NCBI RefSeq assembly: GCF_002933855.1
Contig: NZ_BFAQ01000008.1
Span: 125,058-189,057, forward strand
Direction of reading: 5' to 3'
From: Vibrio penaeicida
GTDB lineage: Bacteria > Pseudomonadota > Gammaproteobacteria > Enterobacterales > Vibrionaceae
Length of the DNA: 64,000 bases
In this document: positions 33,997 through 43,504 of the stretch, one piece after another
Numbering within the stretch: the stretch's first letter is position 1
Layout of the letters: each line of letters begins with the position of its first letter
Program-made: the position numbers and the translations under genes
Notes under the pieces: model-generated
What the model was told of the DNA's origin: nothing
What the model saw: only the letters and a program-made list of their open reading frames with translations
The model's database searches: none

Positions 33997-35129
33997 TACA
34001 GCTCAAAATCTCCGAAATCTTCAGCGTCGACTTCGTTATCGATCTGACCAACAAGGTAAGAACTTATTTCCGCTTCTTGAGGGGCTACTTGTACGTTATC
34101 CGAAGATAACCAAGCATTGATCCATGGAATCGGGTTAGACGTTGCGTCTGGGTATGCGACACCCAAACCAACAGACTGCATGCGAATGTTCGTGATGTAC
34201 TCAACGTATTGACACAGAATGTCTTTGTTCAAACCGATCATAGAGCCGTCTTTGAATAGGTACTCTGCCCACTCTTTTTCTTGCTCTGCTGCTTCTTTAA
34301 ATAGGTCGAAACATTCTTGTTTACACTCTTCAGCGATTTGTAAGAACTCTAAATCATCTTGACCGTTACGAAGTAAGTTCAGCATGTGCTGAGTACCCGT
34401 TAAGTGCAGTGCCTCATCACGAGCGATAAGCTTGATGATTTTAGCGTTGCCTTCCATCAGTTCACGTTCTGCAAAAGCGAAGGAACATGCAAAGCTTACG
34501 TAAAATCGAATGGCTTCTAGTGCATTAACAGACATCAGACAAACGTACAGCTTTTTCTTAAGCTTGGTTAGGCTGATATCTACGGTTTCTCCGTTGATGA
34601 CATGTTTACCTTCACCATAACGGTGGTAATCGTTCGTCAGTTCGATGAGATCATCATAGTAATGAGCAATGTCTTTCGCGCGCTTTAAGATATGCTCGTT
34701 TTCAACGATGTCATCAAACACCAAGCCTGGATCGTTCACAATGTTACGAATGATGTGAGTGTATGAGCGCGAGTGAATGGTCTCAGAGAAAGACCAAGTC
34801 TCGATCCACGTTTCTACTTCAGGTAGAGATACAAGCGGAAGTAACGCAACGTTTGGACTACGGCCTTGGATAGAGTCAAGAAGTGTTTGGTACTTCAGGT
34901 TACTGATGAAAATATGCTTTTCATGATCGGGTAGTTTGTTGTAGTCGATACGGTCGCTTGATACATCCACTTCTTCTGGACGCCAGAAAAAAGAAAGCTG
35001 TTTTTCAATCAGCTTTTCAAATATTTCAAACTTTTGTTGATCGTAACGTGCTACGTTCACTGACTGACCAAAAAACATCGGTTCTTTTAGTTGGTCGTTT
35101 TTCTTCTGAGAGAAAGTACTGTAAGCCAT
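33996..35129 (-). CDS. nrdB: Class Ia ribonucleotide reductase, beta subunit
   Basis: NrdB carries the diiron-tyrosyl radical used by NrdA to reduce ribonucleoside diphosphates. The 377-residue product has the radical Tyr (about 123) in [12 protein letters not shown], iron ligands Glu116 and His119 in the same motif, and later ligands in [10 protein letters not shown] and [12 protein letters not shown]. The last residues ([11 protein letters not shown]) are the NrdA-docking tail. It lies 79 bases after nrdA and overlaps yfaE. Confidence 0.98.
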   Translation of the reverse strand: MAYSTFSQKKNDQLKEPMFFGQSVNVARYDQQKFEIFEKLIEKQLSFFWRPEEVDVSSDRIDYNKLPDHEKHIFISNLKYQTLLDSIQGRSPNVALLPLVSLPEVETWIETWSFSETIHSRSYTHIIRNIVNDPGLVFDDIVENEHILKRAKDIAHYYDDLIELTNDYHRYGEGKHVINGETVDISLTKLKKKLYVCLMSVNALEAIRFYVSFACSFAFAERELMEGNAKIIKLIARDEALHLTGTQHMLNLLRNGQDDLEFLQIAEECKQECFDLFKEAAEQEKEWAEYLFKDGSMIGLNKDILCQYVEYITNIRMQSVGLGVAYPDATSNPIPWINAWLSSDNVQVAPQEAEISSYLVGQIDNEVDAEDFGDFEL

Positions 35130-35208
35130 AAATGCCTCAAATCCATTAAAGCCTCTTTGAAATCAAAGAGGCTGTTTTAACTTTTACTCTGAGTCGATGC
35201 CCAAAGCT

Positions 35209-37491
35209 TTAAATCTTACAAGCGCCGCCTGCACAATCATCTTCTTGAGCCTTAGCGGCTTCTGATTGCTCATCACTCGCACCATCACGAGTGTTGTGGT
35301 AGTAAAGCGTCTTAAGACCGTACTTGTATGCGGTTAGCAAGTCTTGCATCAGAAGCTTCATCGGAACTTTACCGTTTGGCTGAACACTTGGGTCATAGTT
35401 AGTGTTCGCAGAAATAGCTTGGTCCACAAACTTCTGCATAACGCCCACAAGCTGCAAATAGCCATTGTTTGACGGAATAGTCCAAAGCAACTCGTAGTTT
35501 TCTTTCAAATTGACGTAATCAGGTACAACTTGCTTCAAAATACCGTCTTTCGATGCTTTCACAGAAACGAAACCACGTGGTGGTTCAATACCGTTAGTCG
35601 CGTTAGAAATTTGCGAAGATGTTTCAGATGGCATTAGTGCCGATAGCGTCGAGTTGCGTAGACCGTGTTCCACAATTTCTTTACGTAACGAATCCCAATC
35701 GTAATGCAGCGGCTCGTCACATACTTTATCTAGATCTTTCTTGTATGTGTCGATAGGCAGTAAGCCTTTTGCGTAGTTGGTTTCGTTGAACAGAGGACAC
35801 GCGCCTTGCTCTTTTGCTAGGTTCATTGAGGCCTTCAGTAGGTAGTACTGAATTGCTTCAAACGTACGGTGTGTCAGACCATTTGCACTACCGTCTGAAT
35901 ACTTCACGCCATTTTTAGCGAGGTAGTAAGCGTAGTTAATCACACCTACACCTAACGTGCGGCGATTCATGGTTGACTTACGAGCAGCCGGAAGTGGGTA
36001 GTCTTGATAATCTAGTAATGCATCAAGAGCACGAACAACCAAGTCAGATAATTCCTCAAAATCATCAAGGCTTTCTATCGCGCCTAGGTTGAACGCAGAA
36101 AGCGTACAAAGTGCAATTTCACCTTGGTCGTCTTCAACATTGTTCAAAGGTTTAGTAGGAAGCGCGATTTCCAAACAAAGGTTAGATTGGCGAACGGGTG
36201 CTACAGCCGGATCAAACGGGCTGTGCGTATTACAATGGTCTACGTTTTGAATGTAGATACGACCAGTAGAAGCACGCTCTTGCAGAAGAAGAGAGAACAA
36301 ATCAACTGCTTTCACCGTTTCGCGCTTAATGGATTCGTCGGCTTCGTATTTTTCGTATAGACGATCAAATTCATCTTGGTCTTCAAAGAACGCATCGTAC
36401 AAGCCTGGAACGTCTGAAGGAGAGAACAGAGAAAGATTTCCACCTTTGATCAAACGTGAGTACATCATCTTGTTGATCTGCACGCCGTAATCCATATGGC
36501 GTACACGGTTTTCTTCTACACCACGGTTGTTCTTCAAGACCAGCAAAGATTGAACTTCGCGGTGCCAAAGCGGGTAGAATACTGTTGCCGCACCGCCACG
36601 AACACCACCTTGAGAGCAGCATTTAACCGCAGTTTGGAAGTATTTGTAGAACGGAATACAACCTGTGTGAAAAGCTTCACCGTTGCGTATTTCAGAGCCC
36701 AGCGCACGGATACGACCAGCGTTAATACCAATACCTGCACGCTGAGAAACGTAACGCACGATGGCGCTAGAAGTCGCATTGATAGAATCGAGGCTGTCAT
36801 CACACTCAATCAAAACACAAGAGCTGAACTGACGAGTAGGAGTACGTACACCAGACATAATTGGTGTAGGTAGGGAAATCTTAAATGTCGATGCCGCATC
36901 GTAGAAGCGTTTGATGTAATCAAGACGCGTATCTTTCGGATACTTAGCAAACAAGCATGCTGCAACAAGTATGTAAAGGAACTGTGCGCTCTCGTAGATC
37001 TCTTTGGTCACGCGGTTCTGAACGAAGTACTTACCTTCAAGTTGCTTCACAGCAGCGTATGAGAAGTTCATATCGCGGTTGTGATCAATGAAGCTGTTCA
37101 ATTCTTCAAACTCAGACTGCGTGTAATCTTCGATTAGGTGTTTATCGTACTTGCCAGCATCAACCAACTCGGAAACGTGTTTATAAAGTGTTGGTGGCTC
37201 AAACTGTCCGTACGCTTTTTTACGCAAATGGAATACAGCGAGTCGAGCGGCAAGATACTGATAATCTGGAGACTCTTCAGAGATTAAGTCAGCAGCAGAT
37301 TTGATAATGGTTTCATGAATGTCCGACGTTGTAATACCGTCGTAAAATTGAATGTGTGACTTTAATTCAACTTGAGAAACGGAAACATTGTCTAGTCCTT
37401 CTGCAGCCCATGCGATAACGCGATGGATCTTCTCCAAATCAATGTTTTCTTTGCGACCGTCCCTTTTTGTCACAGTTAGTTGTTGGTTCAT
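35209..37491 (-). CDS. nrdA: Class Ia ribonucleotide reductase, alpha subunit
   Basis: NrdA reduces NDPs to dNDPs. The 760-residue product starts with an ATP-cone (TVTKRDGRKENIDLEKIHRVIAWAAEGL) that senses ATP/dATP. The catalytic barrel has the active-site Cys in QSNLCLEIALP, and the C-terminal redox pair is CAGGAC. I start at ATG 37491 because MNQQLTVTKRDG aligns with E. coli NrdA (761 residues). A longer in-frame start 30 codons up has no support. Transcription begins in a region with two NrdR boxes and DnaA boxes. Confidence 0.98.
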   Translation of the reverse strand: MNQQLTVTKRDGRKENIDLEKIHRVIAWAAEGLDNVSVSQVELKSHIQFYDGITTSDIHETIIKSAADLISEESPDYQYLAARLAVFHLRKKAYGQFEPPTLYKHVSELVDAGKYDKHLIEDYTQSEFEELNSFIDHNRDMNFSYAAVKQLEGKYFVQNRVTKEIYESAQFLYILVAACLFAKYPKDTRLDYIKRFYDAASTFKISLPTPIMSGVRTPTRQFSSCVLIECDDSLDSINATSSAIVRYVSQRAGIGINAGRIRALGSEIRNGEAFHTGCIPFYKYFQTAVKCCSQGGVRGGAATVFYPLWHREVQSLLVLKNNRGVEENRVRHMDYGVQINKMMYSRLIKGGNLSLFSPSDVPGLYDAFFEDQDEFDRLYEKYEADESIKRETVKAVDLFSLLLQERASTGRIYIQNVDHCNTHSPFDPAVAPVRQSNLCLEIALPTKPLNNVEDDQGEIALCTLSAFNLGAIESLDDFEELSDLVVRALDALLDYQDYPLPAARKSTMNRRTLGVGVINYAYYLAKNGVKYSDGSANGLTHRTFEAIQYYLLKASMNLAKEQGACPLFNETNYAKGLLPIDTYKKDLDKVCDEPLHYDWDSLRKEIVEHGLRNSTLSALMPSETSSQISNATNGIEPPRGFVSVKASKDGILKQVVPDYVNLKENYELLWTIPSNNGYLQLVGVMQKFVDQAISANTNYDPSVQPNGKVPMKLLMQDLLTAYKYGLKTLYYHNTRDGASDEQSEAAKAQEDDCAGGACKI

Positions 37492-37577
37492 TCTGGTAGA
37501 TTTCCCTGACGAAACTGCTAAAAGCCGTATTTCTTTGGTAGTTCTTGTAAAAATGTAGTCGGCTTTGTGATCTATAT

Positions 37578-37615
37578 CCACTACATATAGTGCGTCAAAA
37601 CACTATATGTGGTGT
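37578..37615. promoter_or_regulatory. Paired NrdR boxes in the nrdA promoter
   Basis: CCACTACATATAGTGC (37578-37593) and ACACTATATGTGGTGT (37600-37615) match the 16-bp NrdR consensus (ACACWATATATWGTGT) at most positions. Their start-to-start distance is 22 bases, about two helical turns. On the minus strand TTGACG and TATAGA with a 16-base spacer give a promoter in which the first box fills the spacer. Confidence 0.85.
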
Positions 37616-37663
37616 TGTTCGGTTGAACGAGTTACAAGATAGTGCGCGGTGGGCTATTTTTCA

Positions 37664-37693
37664 AGTTGGATAAGTTGGAAGACTTGTGGATAA
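37664..37693. promoter_or_regulatory. DnaA boxes upstream of nrdA
   Basis: TTGTGGATAA (37684-37693) is the exact complement of the DnaA box TTATCCACAA. AGTTGGATAA (37664-37673) is a near match 20 bases away, within an imperfect tandem repeat of GGATAAGTTGG. DnaA control of nrdAB is known in E. coli. Confidence 0.75.
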
Positions 37694-37699
37694 GTTGGG

Positions 37700-38309
37700 G
37701 GAATAAAAAAAATCGTAAGTAGGCACTAACCTATCATTTTAGGTAGAGATTACCTGCAAAAAATATCCCATTCCAGAGTGTTTTAATTATGAGCAGAAGA
37801 AAAAATATTTTTCTTGATCTTTAGGAAAAAATCGAGCCTAAAATTAAGCTGTACAAAGGTCACACAAGTCGTTGTCATATTGTGCGAAAAGGCGATGAAT
37901 CTCTACTTTTTACAAAATTATAACTTTCTTGATTGGTGTCTCATTTTTTCAGAAATCCAGCAATAAATTATATAGGGAAATCGATTTTATATCGCGCAGT
38001 GAGATACGTTGCTTATAAGCGAAGTAAGATAATTTGGCTGGGCGAAAATCCTTGGCTGAAAAATCATTCCCATTTGAGTTTTTTGGTGCTGTCTAGTGGT
38101 GTGTTATTACATGCAGCCAAGACCTTTATTCGACATTAATTTAACACGTTTGAATGCTTTATTGAGTATCTAGCGATAATAGAGGATTTGATTAATCTAA
38201 AGGTCTGAGATAGTGATTTTTATCGTCAAGATAAATGTTAAAAAGGAGGCTGTAAAAGCAAAAATAGAAGAAGTAAGAGGTATAGAAGGCGAGTAGGAAA
38301 AAACAGTGG
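37700..38309. other. AT-rich intergenic stretch, no convincing gene
   Basis: About 600 bases between nrdA control sites and the ubiG terminator. Only a TTG-started 68-codon frame (37933-38139) without a ribosome site and a few short frames are present. I see no tRNA, repeat-family copy or clear promoter. Confidence 0.6.
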
Positions 38310-38345
38310 CAAAAATGTCTGCCTGTACCTAAAGAAACAGGCAGT
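38310..38345 (-). terminator. Intrinsic terminator of ubiG
   Basis: CTGCCTGT and ACAGGCAG form an 8-bp stem. On the minus strand it is followed by ACATTTTTG. Confidence 0.7.
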
Positions 38346-38352
38346 ATTGATA

Positions 38353-39063
38353 TTAACTTAGGCGTGTTGTGTGAACGATATAATTTACGTCGACATTGTT
38401 GCCAAGAGAGTAAGTATCGGTCAGCGGGTTGTAATGTAACCCGGTGATGGATTTTTCAATTAAGTCCGTTTTATCAACCATTTTTAGAAGTTCTGCTGGG
38501 CGGATAAATTTCTCGTGGTCGTGCGTTCCTTTTGGTACTAGTTTCAAAAGGTGTTCAGCGCCAACAATTGCAAATAAGTAAGATTTGAAATTGCGATTTA
38601 AAGTAGAGAAAAAGACTTTACCACCAGGCTTAACCAGTTTGGCACAAGATTGAATAACAGATAGTGGGTTGGGTACGTGTTCCAACATTTCCATACAAGT
38701 TACGATATCGTAACTTTCTGGGTTCTCTGCAGCATGATCTTCTACAGTGCTTTGGACATAGTCCAATTTTGTTCCTGTTTCCAATGCATGAAGGCGAGCT
38801 ACTTCAAGAGGTTCTTTTCCCATATCCAACCCTGTTACTTCAGCACCTTCTTTAGCCATACTTTCTGCGAGTATGCCGCCGCCGCAACCTACATCGAGCA
38901 CTTTTTTCCCGAATAGACCTTGGCAATTGTCCAGCACGTAATTCAGTCTTAATGGGTTTATCTGGTGTAACGGTTTAAATTCGCCTTCTAAATCCCACCA
39001 TCTGGAAGCCATATCTTCAAACTTTTTGATTTCCGCAGGATCGACATTTTGTTGTTTGGTCAT
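38353..39063 (-). CDS. ubiG: Ubiquinone biosynthesis O-methyltransferase UbiG
   Basis: UbiG carries out both O-methylations of ubiquinone synthesis using SAM. The 236-residue protein opens [20 protein letters not shown] and includes [20 protein letters not shown], characteristic of UbiG. The SAM motif is [16 protein letters not shown] (about 54-69) and the later MLEHVPNP is also conserved. I favour ATG 39063, which aligns with known UbiG N-termini; the ATG three codons upstream is equally possible. It is divergent from gyrA, as in many gammaproteobacteria. Confidence 0.96.
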   Translation of the reverse strand: MTKQQNVDPAEIKKFEDMASRWWDLEGEFKPLHQINPLRLNYVLDNCQGLFGKKVLDVGCGGGILAESMAKEGAEVTGLDMGKEPLEVARLHALETGTKLDYVQSTVEDHAAENPESYDIVTCMEMLEHVPNPLSVIQSCAKLVKPGGKVFFSTLNRNFKSYLFAIVGAEHLLKLVPKGTHDHEKFIRPAELLKMVDKTDLIEKSITGLHYNPLTDTYSLGNNVDVNYIVHTTRLS

Positions 39064-39162
39064 AACAATCATACTCAGGATTAGGATTGAAGCATTATAG
39101 CGACTGAAAAGCAGGAGAACACCTGAATTCCAATTTTGTGAAATTAGGCGTCACAATATGGC

Positions 39163-39168
39163 TATAAT
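39163..39168 (+). promoter_or_regulatory. Candidate -10 element of gyrA
   Basis: A consensus TATAAT lies about 170 bases upstream of gyrA. The -35 region is weak (GAAATT at 17 bases), so assignment is tentative. Confidence 0.35.
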
Positions 39169-39253
39169 TCATACAGATAAAGTTTTTCTGTACGATTTCT
39201 CAACGATTGAATCACAACCAAGGTCACAACCTGATAAAACGAAGGGGAAAGAG

Positions 39254-39331
39254 ATGCCGAACGGGGTATTTGTGTGTTATATTTTTGAACCTTGTACGTA
39301 TCTAACATACGATCAAACTATAGAGGGATAA
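39254..39331 (+). CDS. 25-codon upstream ORF in the gyrA leader (candidate)
   Basis: ATG 39254 follows AAGGGGAAAGAG, a strong ribosome site. The frame encodes [20 protein letters not shown] then QTIEG and stops at TAA 39329-39331, eight bases before the gyrA start. A ribosome ending here would release next to the gyrA start, so translational coupling or leader-peptide control is possible. It may also be coincidental. Confidence 0.4.
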   Translation: MPNGVFVCYIFEPCTYLTYDQTIEG

Positions 39332-39338
39332 TGGCTCT

Positions 39339-41978
39339 ATGAGCGATCTAGCTAAAGAGATCACGCCCGTAAACATTGAAGATGAGCTCAGAGGTTCATA
39401 CCTAGACTACGCGATGTCAGTTATCGTGGGTCGTGCTCTTCCAGATGTGCGTGATGGCCTAAAACCAGTACACCGCCGCGTTTTATTCGCGATGAATGTA
39501 CTAGGCAATGATTGGAATAAACCATATAAAAAATCTGCCCGTGTGGTAGGTGATGTCATCGGTAAATATCACCCTCATGGTGATAGTGCAGTTTACGATA
39601 CGATTGTGCGTATGGCACAGCCGTTTTCACTTCGCTATATGCTCGTCGATGGTCAAGGTAACTTTGGCTCGATAGATGGCGACTCTGCAGCGGCAATGCG
39701 TTATACCGAAGTTCGTATGGCGAAAATTGCCCATGAACTGCTTGCTGACCTCGACAAAGAGACAGTGGATTACGTACCGAACTACGATGGTACGGAGCAG
39801 ATCCCTGCAGTACTTCCTACAAAGATTCCTAACCTGTTGGTAAACGGTGCCTCTGGTATCGCAGTAGGTATGGCAACGAATATTCCTCCTCACAACTTAA
39901 CCGAAGTGATCGATGGGTGCTTGGCATTCATTAACAATGAAGAAATCACAATCGATGAGTTGATGGATTACATTCCAGGACCAGATTTCCCTACGGCGGC
40001 ATTGATTAGCGGTCGTAAAGGTATTGTTGACGCTTATAAGACTGGTCGTGGCAAGATCTACATGCGATCAAAAGCTGAGGTCGAAGCAGACAAAAATGGT
40101 AAAGAGACCATTATTGTCACAGAAATTCCATATCAGGTGAACAAAGCGCGTCTTATCGAAAAGATCGCTGAGTTAGTGAAAGATAAGAAAGTTGAAGGCA
40201 TCAGTGCACTACGAGATGAGTCGGATAAAGACGGCATGCGTATTGTTATTGAATGTAAGCGTGACGCAGTAGGCGAAGTGGTTCTTAACAACCTTTACGC
40301 CCAAACTCAGTTGCAAACAACTTTCGGTATCAACATGGTTGCGCTGAACAACGGTCAGCCACAGTTGTTCAACCTGAAAGACATGCTTAAGTGCTTTGTC
40401 GATCACCGCCGTGAGGTTGTGACTCGTCGTACTATTTTTGAATTACGTAAAGCTCGCGATCGCGCGCACATCCTTGAAGCACTTGCTCTAGCATTGGCTA
40501 ATATCGATGAAATCATCGAACTTATCCGAAACGCAGCGACACCTGCTGAAGCGAAAGCCGGTCTTGTTGCTCGTGGTTGGGATCTGGGTAATGTTGCTGC
40601 CATGCTTGAAAGTGCGGGTAACGATGCGGCTCGTCCAGATTGGCTTGAGCCTGAATACGGTATTCGTGATGGTCAGTACTTCTTAACTGAAACTCAAGCG
40701 CAAGCGATTCTAGATCTTCGTCTACATAAGTTGACTGGTCTCGAGCACGAGAAGATTTTAGACGAATACAAAGAACTTCTAGAAGAAATCGCGGAATTGA
40801 TGCACATCCTTGCAAGCACAGAGCGCTTGATGGAAGTGATCCGCGAAGAGCTTGAAGCAGTACGTGAAAGCTTTGGTGATCAGCGTCGTACAGAAATTAC
40901 TGCGGCTGTTCATGATATCGACATGGAAGAACTCATTGCCCAAGAAGACGTGGTGGTTACTCTGTCTCACGAAGGTTATGTTAAGTACCAAATTCTAAGC
41001 GATTACGAAGCTCAACGTCGTGGTGGTAAGGGTAAGAGCGCAACTAAGATGAAAGATGAAGATTACATCGAACGTCTATTGGTTGCGAACACGCACGATA
41101 ACATTTTGTGCTTCTCTACCCGCGGTAAGACATATCGCCTGAAAGTTTATCAATTGCCTCAAGCGAGCCGAAATGCGCGTGGTAAACCAATTGTAAACAT
41201 TCTTCCTCTTGAGGAAGGTGAGCGTATTACAGCGATCTTACCAGTATCTGAATACTCTGCAGACAAGTACATCTTTATGGCGACGGGTGACGGAACGGTT
41301 AAAAAGACGTCTCTGGATCAGTTTGCCAATGTACGTTCAAACGGTCTAATTGCTGTTAACCTACGTGACGATGATTCTTTGATTGGTGTAGACATTACTG
41401 ACGGCGAAAGCGACATTATGTTGTTCTCCCAACAAGGTAAAGTTGTACGCTTTGAAGAAGGTAAAGTACGTGCAATGGGTCGTACGGCTGCCGGTGTTCG
41501 TGGTATGAAGCTGGCAGAAGGCGACCAAGTGGTATCGCTGATTGTTCCTTCAAATGAAGGTGACATTCTAACCGTAACGCAAAACGGTTACGGTAAACGT
41601 ACACCGCTTGCCGAGTACCCTACGAAAGGTCGTGCAACTCAAGGTGTTGTTTCTATAAAAGTTTCTGACCGTAACGGCTGTGTAGTCGGTGCTGTTCAAA
41701 CTGAAGAAAACGACGAGTTCATGATGATCACCGATGCTGGTACTCTTGTTCGCACACGCGTATCTGAAGTAAGCCAGGTAGGTCGTAATACTCAGGGTGT
41801 TACTCTGATTAGAACGGCTGAAGACGAAAACGTTGTTGGTTTGCAGCGCATCGAAGAAATCGAAGAGTCTGAATTGCCTGAAGGTGAAGAAGTAGAAGCA
41901 ACAGCTGAAAATAGTGCTGAGCAATCTGAATCTGCTCCAGAGCAGGATGCACCAGAACAAAGTGATTCTGAAGAGTAA
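39339..41978 (+). CDS. gyrA: DNA gyrase subunit A
   Basis: GyrA is the DNA-cleaving subunit of gyrase, which introduces negative supercoils. The 879-residue protein has the catalytic Tyr122 in AAMRYTEVR and the winged-helix QRDR with Ser83 and Asp87 ([10 protein letters not shown]), the quinolone-sensitive residues. The C-terminal pinwheel has the GyrA box QRRGGKG and later blade repeats. The last 40 residues are very acidic and Glu-rich ([20 protein letters not shown]), as in other gammaproteobacterial GyrAs. GAGGG lies 11 bases before ATG. It ends at a perfect hairpin terminator. Confidence 0.98.
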   Translation: MSDLAKEITPVNIEDELRGSYLDYAMSVIVGRALPDVRDGLKPVHRRVLFAMNVLGNDWNKPYKKSARVVGDVIGKYHPHGDSAVYDTIVRMAQPFSLRYMLVDGQGNFGSIDGDSAAAMRYTEVRMAKIAHELLADLDKETVDYVPNYDGTEQIPAVLPTKIPNLLVNGASGIAVGMATNIPPHNLTEVIDGCLAFINNEEITIDELMDYIPGPDFPTAALISGRKGIVDAYKTGRGKIYMRSKAEVEADKNGKETIIVTEIPYQVNKARLIEKIAELVKDKKVEGISALRDESDKDGMRIVIECKRDAVGEVVLNNLYAQTQLQTTFGINMVALNNGQPQLFNLKDMLKCFVDHRREVVTRRTIFELRKARDRAHILEALALALANIDEIIELIRNAATPAEAKAGLVARGWDLGNVAAMLESAGNDAARPDWLEPEYGIRDGQYFLTETQAQAILDLRLHKLTGLEHEKILDEYKELLEEIAELMHILASTERLMEVIREELEAVRESFGDQRRTEITAAVHDIDMEELIAQEDVVVTLSHEGYVKYQILSDYEAQRRGGKGKSATKMKDEDYIERLLVANTHDNILCFSTRGKTYRLKVYQLPQASRNARGKPIVNILPLEEGERITAILPVSEYSADKYIFMATGDGTVKKTSLDQFANVRSNGLIAVNLRDDDSLIGVDITDGESDIMLFSQQGKVVRFEEGKVRAMGRTAAGVRGMKLAEGDQVVSLIVPSNEGDILTVTQNGYGKRTPLAEYPTKGRATQGVVSIKVSDRNGCVVGAVQTEENDEFMMITDAGTLVRTRVSEVSQVGRNTQGVTLIRTAEDENVVGLQRIEEIEESELPEGEEVEATAENSAEQSESAPEQDAPEQSDSEE

Positions 41979-41999
41979 TCTCAGTATTCAATAAATTAA

Positions 42000-42029
42000 A
42001 AGCCATCAGCATACGCTGATGGCTTTTTA
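42000..42029 (+). terminator. Intrinsic terminator of gyrA
   Basis: AGCCATCAGC and GCTGATGGCT form a perfect 10-bp stem around ATAC, followed by TTTT. Confidence 0.9.
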
Positions 42030-42030
42030 G

Positions 42031-42065
42031 TATACACCCAAGTATCTTTAGGATAATTGGATATA
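42031..42065. repeat. Degenerate copy of the TATACCCAAG repeat
   Basis: TATACACCCAAG and ATAATTGGATATA flank TATCTTTAGG, similar in length and shape to the 33-bp forms but with several changes. It lies directly behind the gyrA terminator. Confidence 0.5.
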
Positions 42066-42117
42066 AAAATGCCTAAGTGAACTAACATCTGATGTTACTT
42101 TCACTTAGGCATTTTTT
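42066..42117. terminator. Second hairpin terminator, downstream of gyrA
   Basis: AATGCCTAAGTGA and TCACTTAGGCATT form a 13-bp stem, with an inner TAACATC/GATGTTA stem and flanking A- and T-runs. It can terminate from either side. Confidence 0.8.
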
Positions 42118-42242
42118 GTTTGCTGCACATTACTTTAATTTATATTATTTTTGTGTCTAATATTGCAGTCAATTTCTTCGATGCTTTTTAATGCCAGAAG
42201 GCATACCAATAGCTTATGTTGATAGCTCTTACTGAAGCTTAG

Positions 42243-42815
42243 TTAACATATCGCAGGAGCTGAAAATTTCAGGTCTTCCAAAATACGAGTATAGTCCGAG
42301 ATATTAAACTTTCTGCAATCTTCGTTGTTATCGATATTTAAATATGGCTGCGTACTCAGAGAAGATACCAACATATAGTAATAGTCGATGTTCATTTCAT
42401 TGCAACCTGGCACCTTCTTAAGGGCAGAATACAAAGTTTGCTTGGTGACATGATTAAAACGAGATTCCTCTAGTTTTTTCCTAGATTCAAAATCTTGGCT
42501 CAGTCCACCGCGAGTTAGAAGAATTGGAATGTTAGGGTGGTTTTGCCAAAATTGAACGTATTTCACAATAATTTCTGATAGTTGAACTTGGCTCCTTGAT
42601 TTGAAAGAGGAAAATTCTTTTGCAAGCCTAGGAGTATGCTCTTCAATTAATTGATCAAATAATTGTTCTTTATTCTTAAAATAATAAACAACTAGGGCAG
42701 GGCTAACACCTGCTTTTTGAGCTATTAATCTAAATGTCACTCTTTTAAATGCATGGGTGAAAAATAACTCTTCAGCTGCTTTTAATATCGCTTCTCTATT
42801 TTCATTCATTGGCAT
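42243..42815 (-). CDS. TetR family transcriptional regulator
   Basis: A 190-residue TetR-type repressor. The N-terminal helix-turn-helix is at about 25-47 (VTFRLIAQKAGVSPALVVYYFKNKEQLFDQL). The C-terminal ligand domain shows no match I can place. Its own target is unknown; the nearest divergent sequence is AT-rich and without a clear palindrome. An internal ATG two codons in is an alternative start. It could regulate the minus-strand cluster upstream of it. Confidence 0.88.
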   Translation of the reverse strand: MPMNENREAILKAAEELFFTHAFKRVTFRLIAQKAGVSPALVVYYFKNKEQLFDQLIEEHTPRLAKEFSSFKSRSQVQLSEIIVKYVQFWQNHPNIPILLTRGGLSQDFESRKKLEESRFNHVTKQTLYSALKKVPGCNEMNIDYYYMLVSSLSTQPYLNIDNNEDCRKFNISDYTRILEDLKFSAPAIC

Positions 42816-43099
42816 AAATAATACCGCTCCCCCTTATTGATATGATTGATTCTATTGAGGATACCGGTGATGTCAATTTACCCTATGTACTTGAGTACCT
42901 ATAAAATACATATTGAAATATATATGTATGGAAATATAACTATTTGTCACTAGTTATTAACAGAAAATATTATGCAAATTCAGTGAGATAAAGTAGGAAG
43001 GAATTATTTGTAAGTTTTGTAAGAAGGTTAATGATATTTGTAATGGTATGTAGAATGAAGGGCAATTTGGAGAAATCCTACAAATTACCCAACAAATCA

Positions 43100-43495
43100 C
43101 TAAGGTTTTAGTAATACTTTCACACTGTCATCAACTTGGCTTTCATCAATGTAGCCGATAATGTTATTACCTGTTTGAACCGTATTTTTTACCAGATCTG
43201 CGCTAGGCAGAGCTTTTGGTGGTTGCCCTTTACCTGTAAACACACGTTTTGCCCAATAAGCTTGCAATTGTGCCTCAGTTTTCCCGGTGACTTTTTGGTG
43301 GAATTCGTCTTTGAGCGCGTCACCATCGGCGAGATCCACAACGTCAATATTGAGAGATTTCGCTTTGCCAAGGTAGAGTTTCTTAACAGTTGCAGCACTA
43401 AGCGCGTCCATTGAAGGGCTACCAATTACAACTACCGTAGCATTTACGTTTGTACTCAGAGCTAATGCAGCTACAGCGATTAACTTGTTCAACAT
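43100..43495 (-). CDS. PstS-like short periplasmic protein
   Basis: A 131-residue exported protein: signal peptide cleaved after TNVNA, then VVVIGSPSMDALSAATVKKLYLGKA, the start of the phosphate-binding (PBP_like_2) fold, and QAYWAKRVFTGKGQPPKAL. It is about half the length of true PstS and keeps one lobe only. Such short proteins occur in vibrios but their ligand is not established. It is the last gene of the minus-strand cluster, nine bases after the porin. Confidence 0.75.
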   Translation of the reverse strand: MLNKLIAVAALALSTNVNATVVVIGSPSMDALSAATVKKLYLGKAKSLNIDVVDLADGDALKDEFHQKVTGKTEAQLQAYWAKRVFTGKGQPPKALPSADLVKNTVQTGNNIIGYIDESQVDDSVKVLLKP

Positions 43496-43504
43496 ATTTC
43501 TTCC

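Noticed and set aside
37933..38139. 68-codon plus-strand frame upstream of ubiG
   Set aside because: TTG start without a ribosome site, no promoter seen, and the product does not resemble a known protein. Left as intergenic.
38213..38296. Short Lys/Glu-rich frame (27 codons) before the ubiG terminator
   Set aside because: Start is GTG with only a weak purine stretch; low-complexity composition suggests chance.
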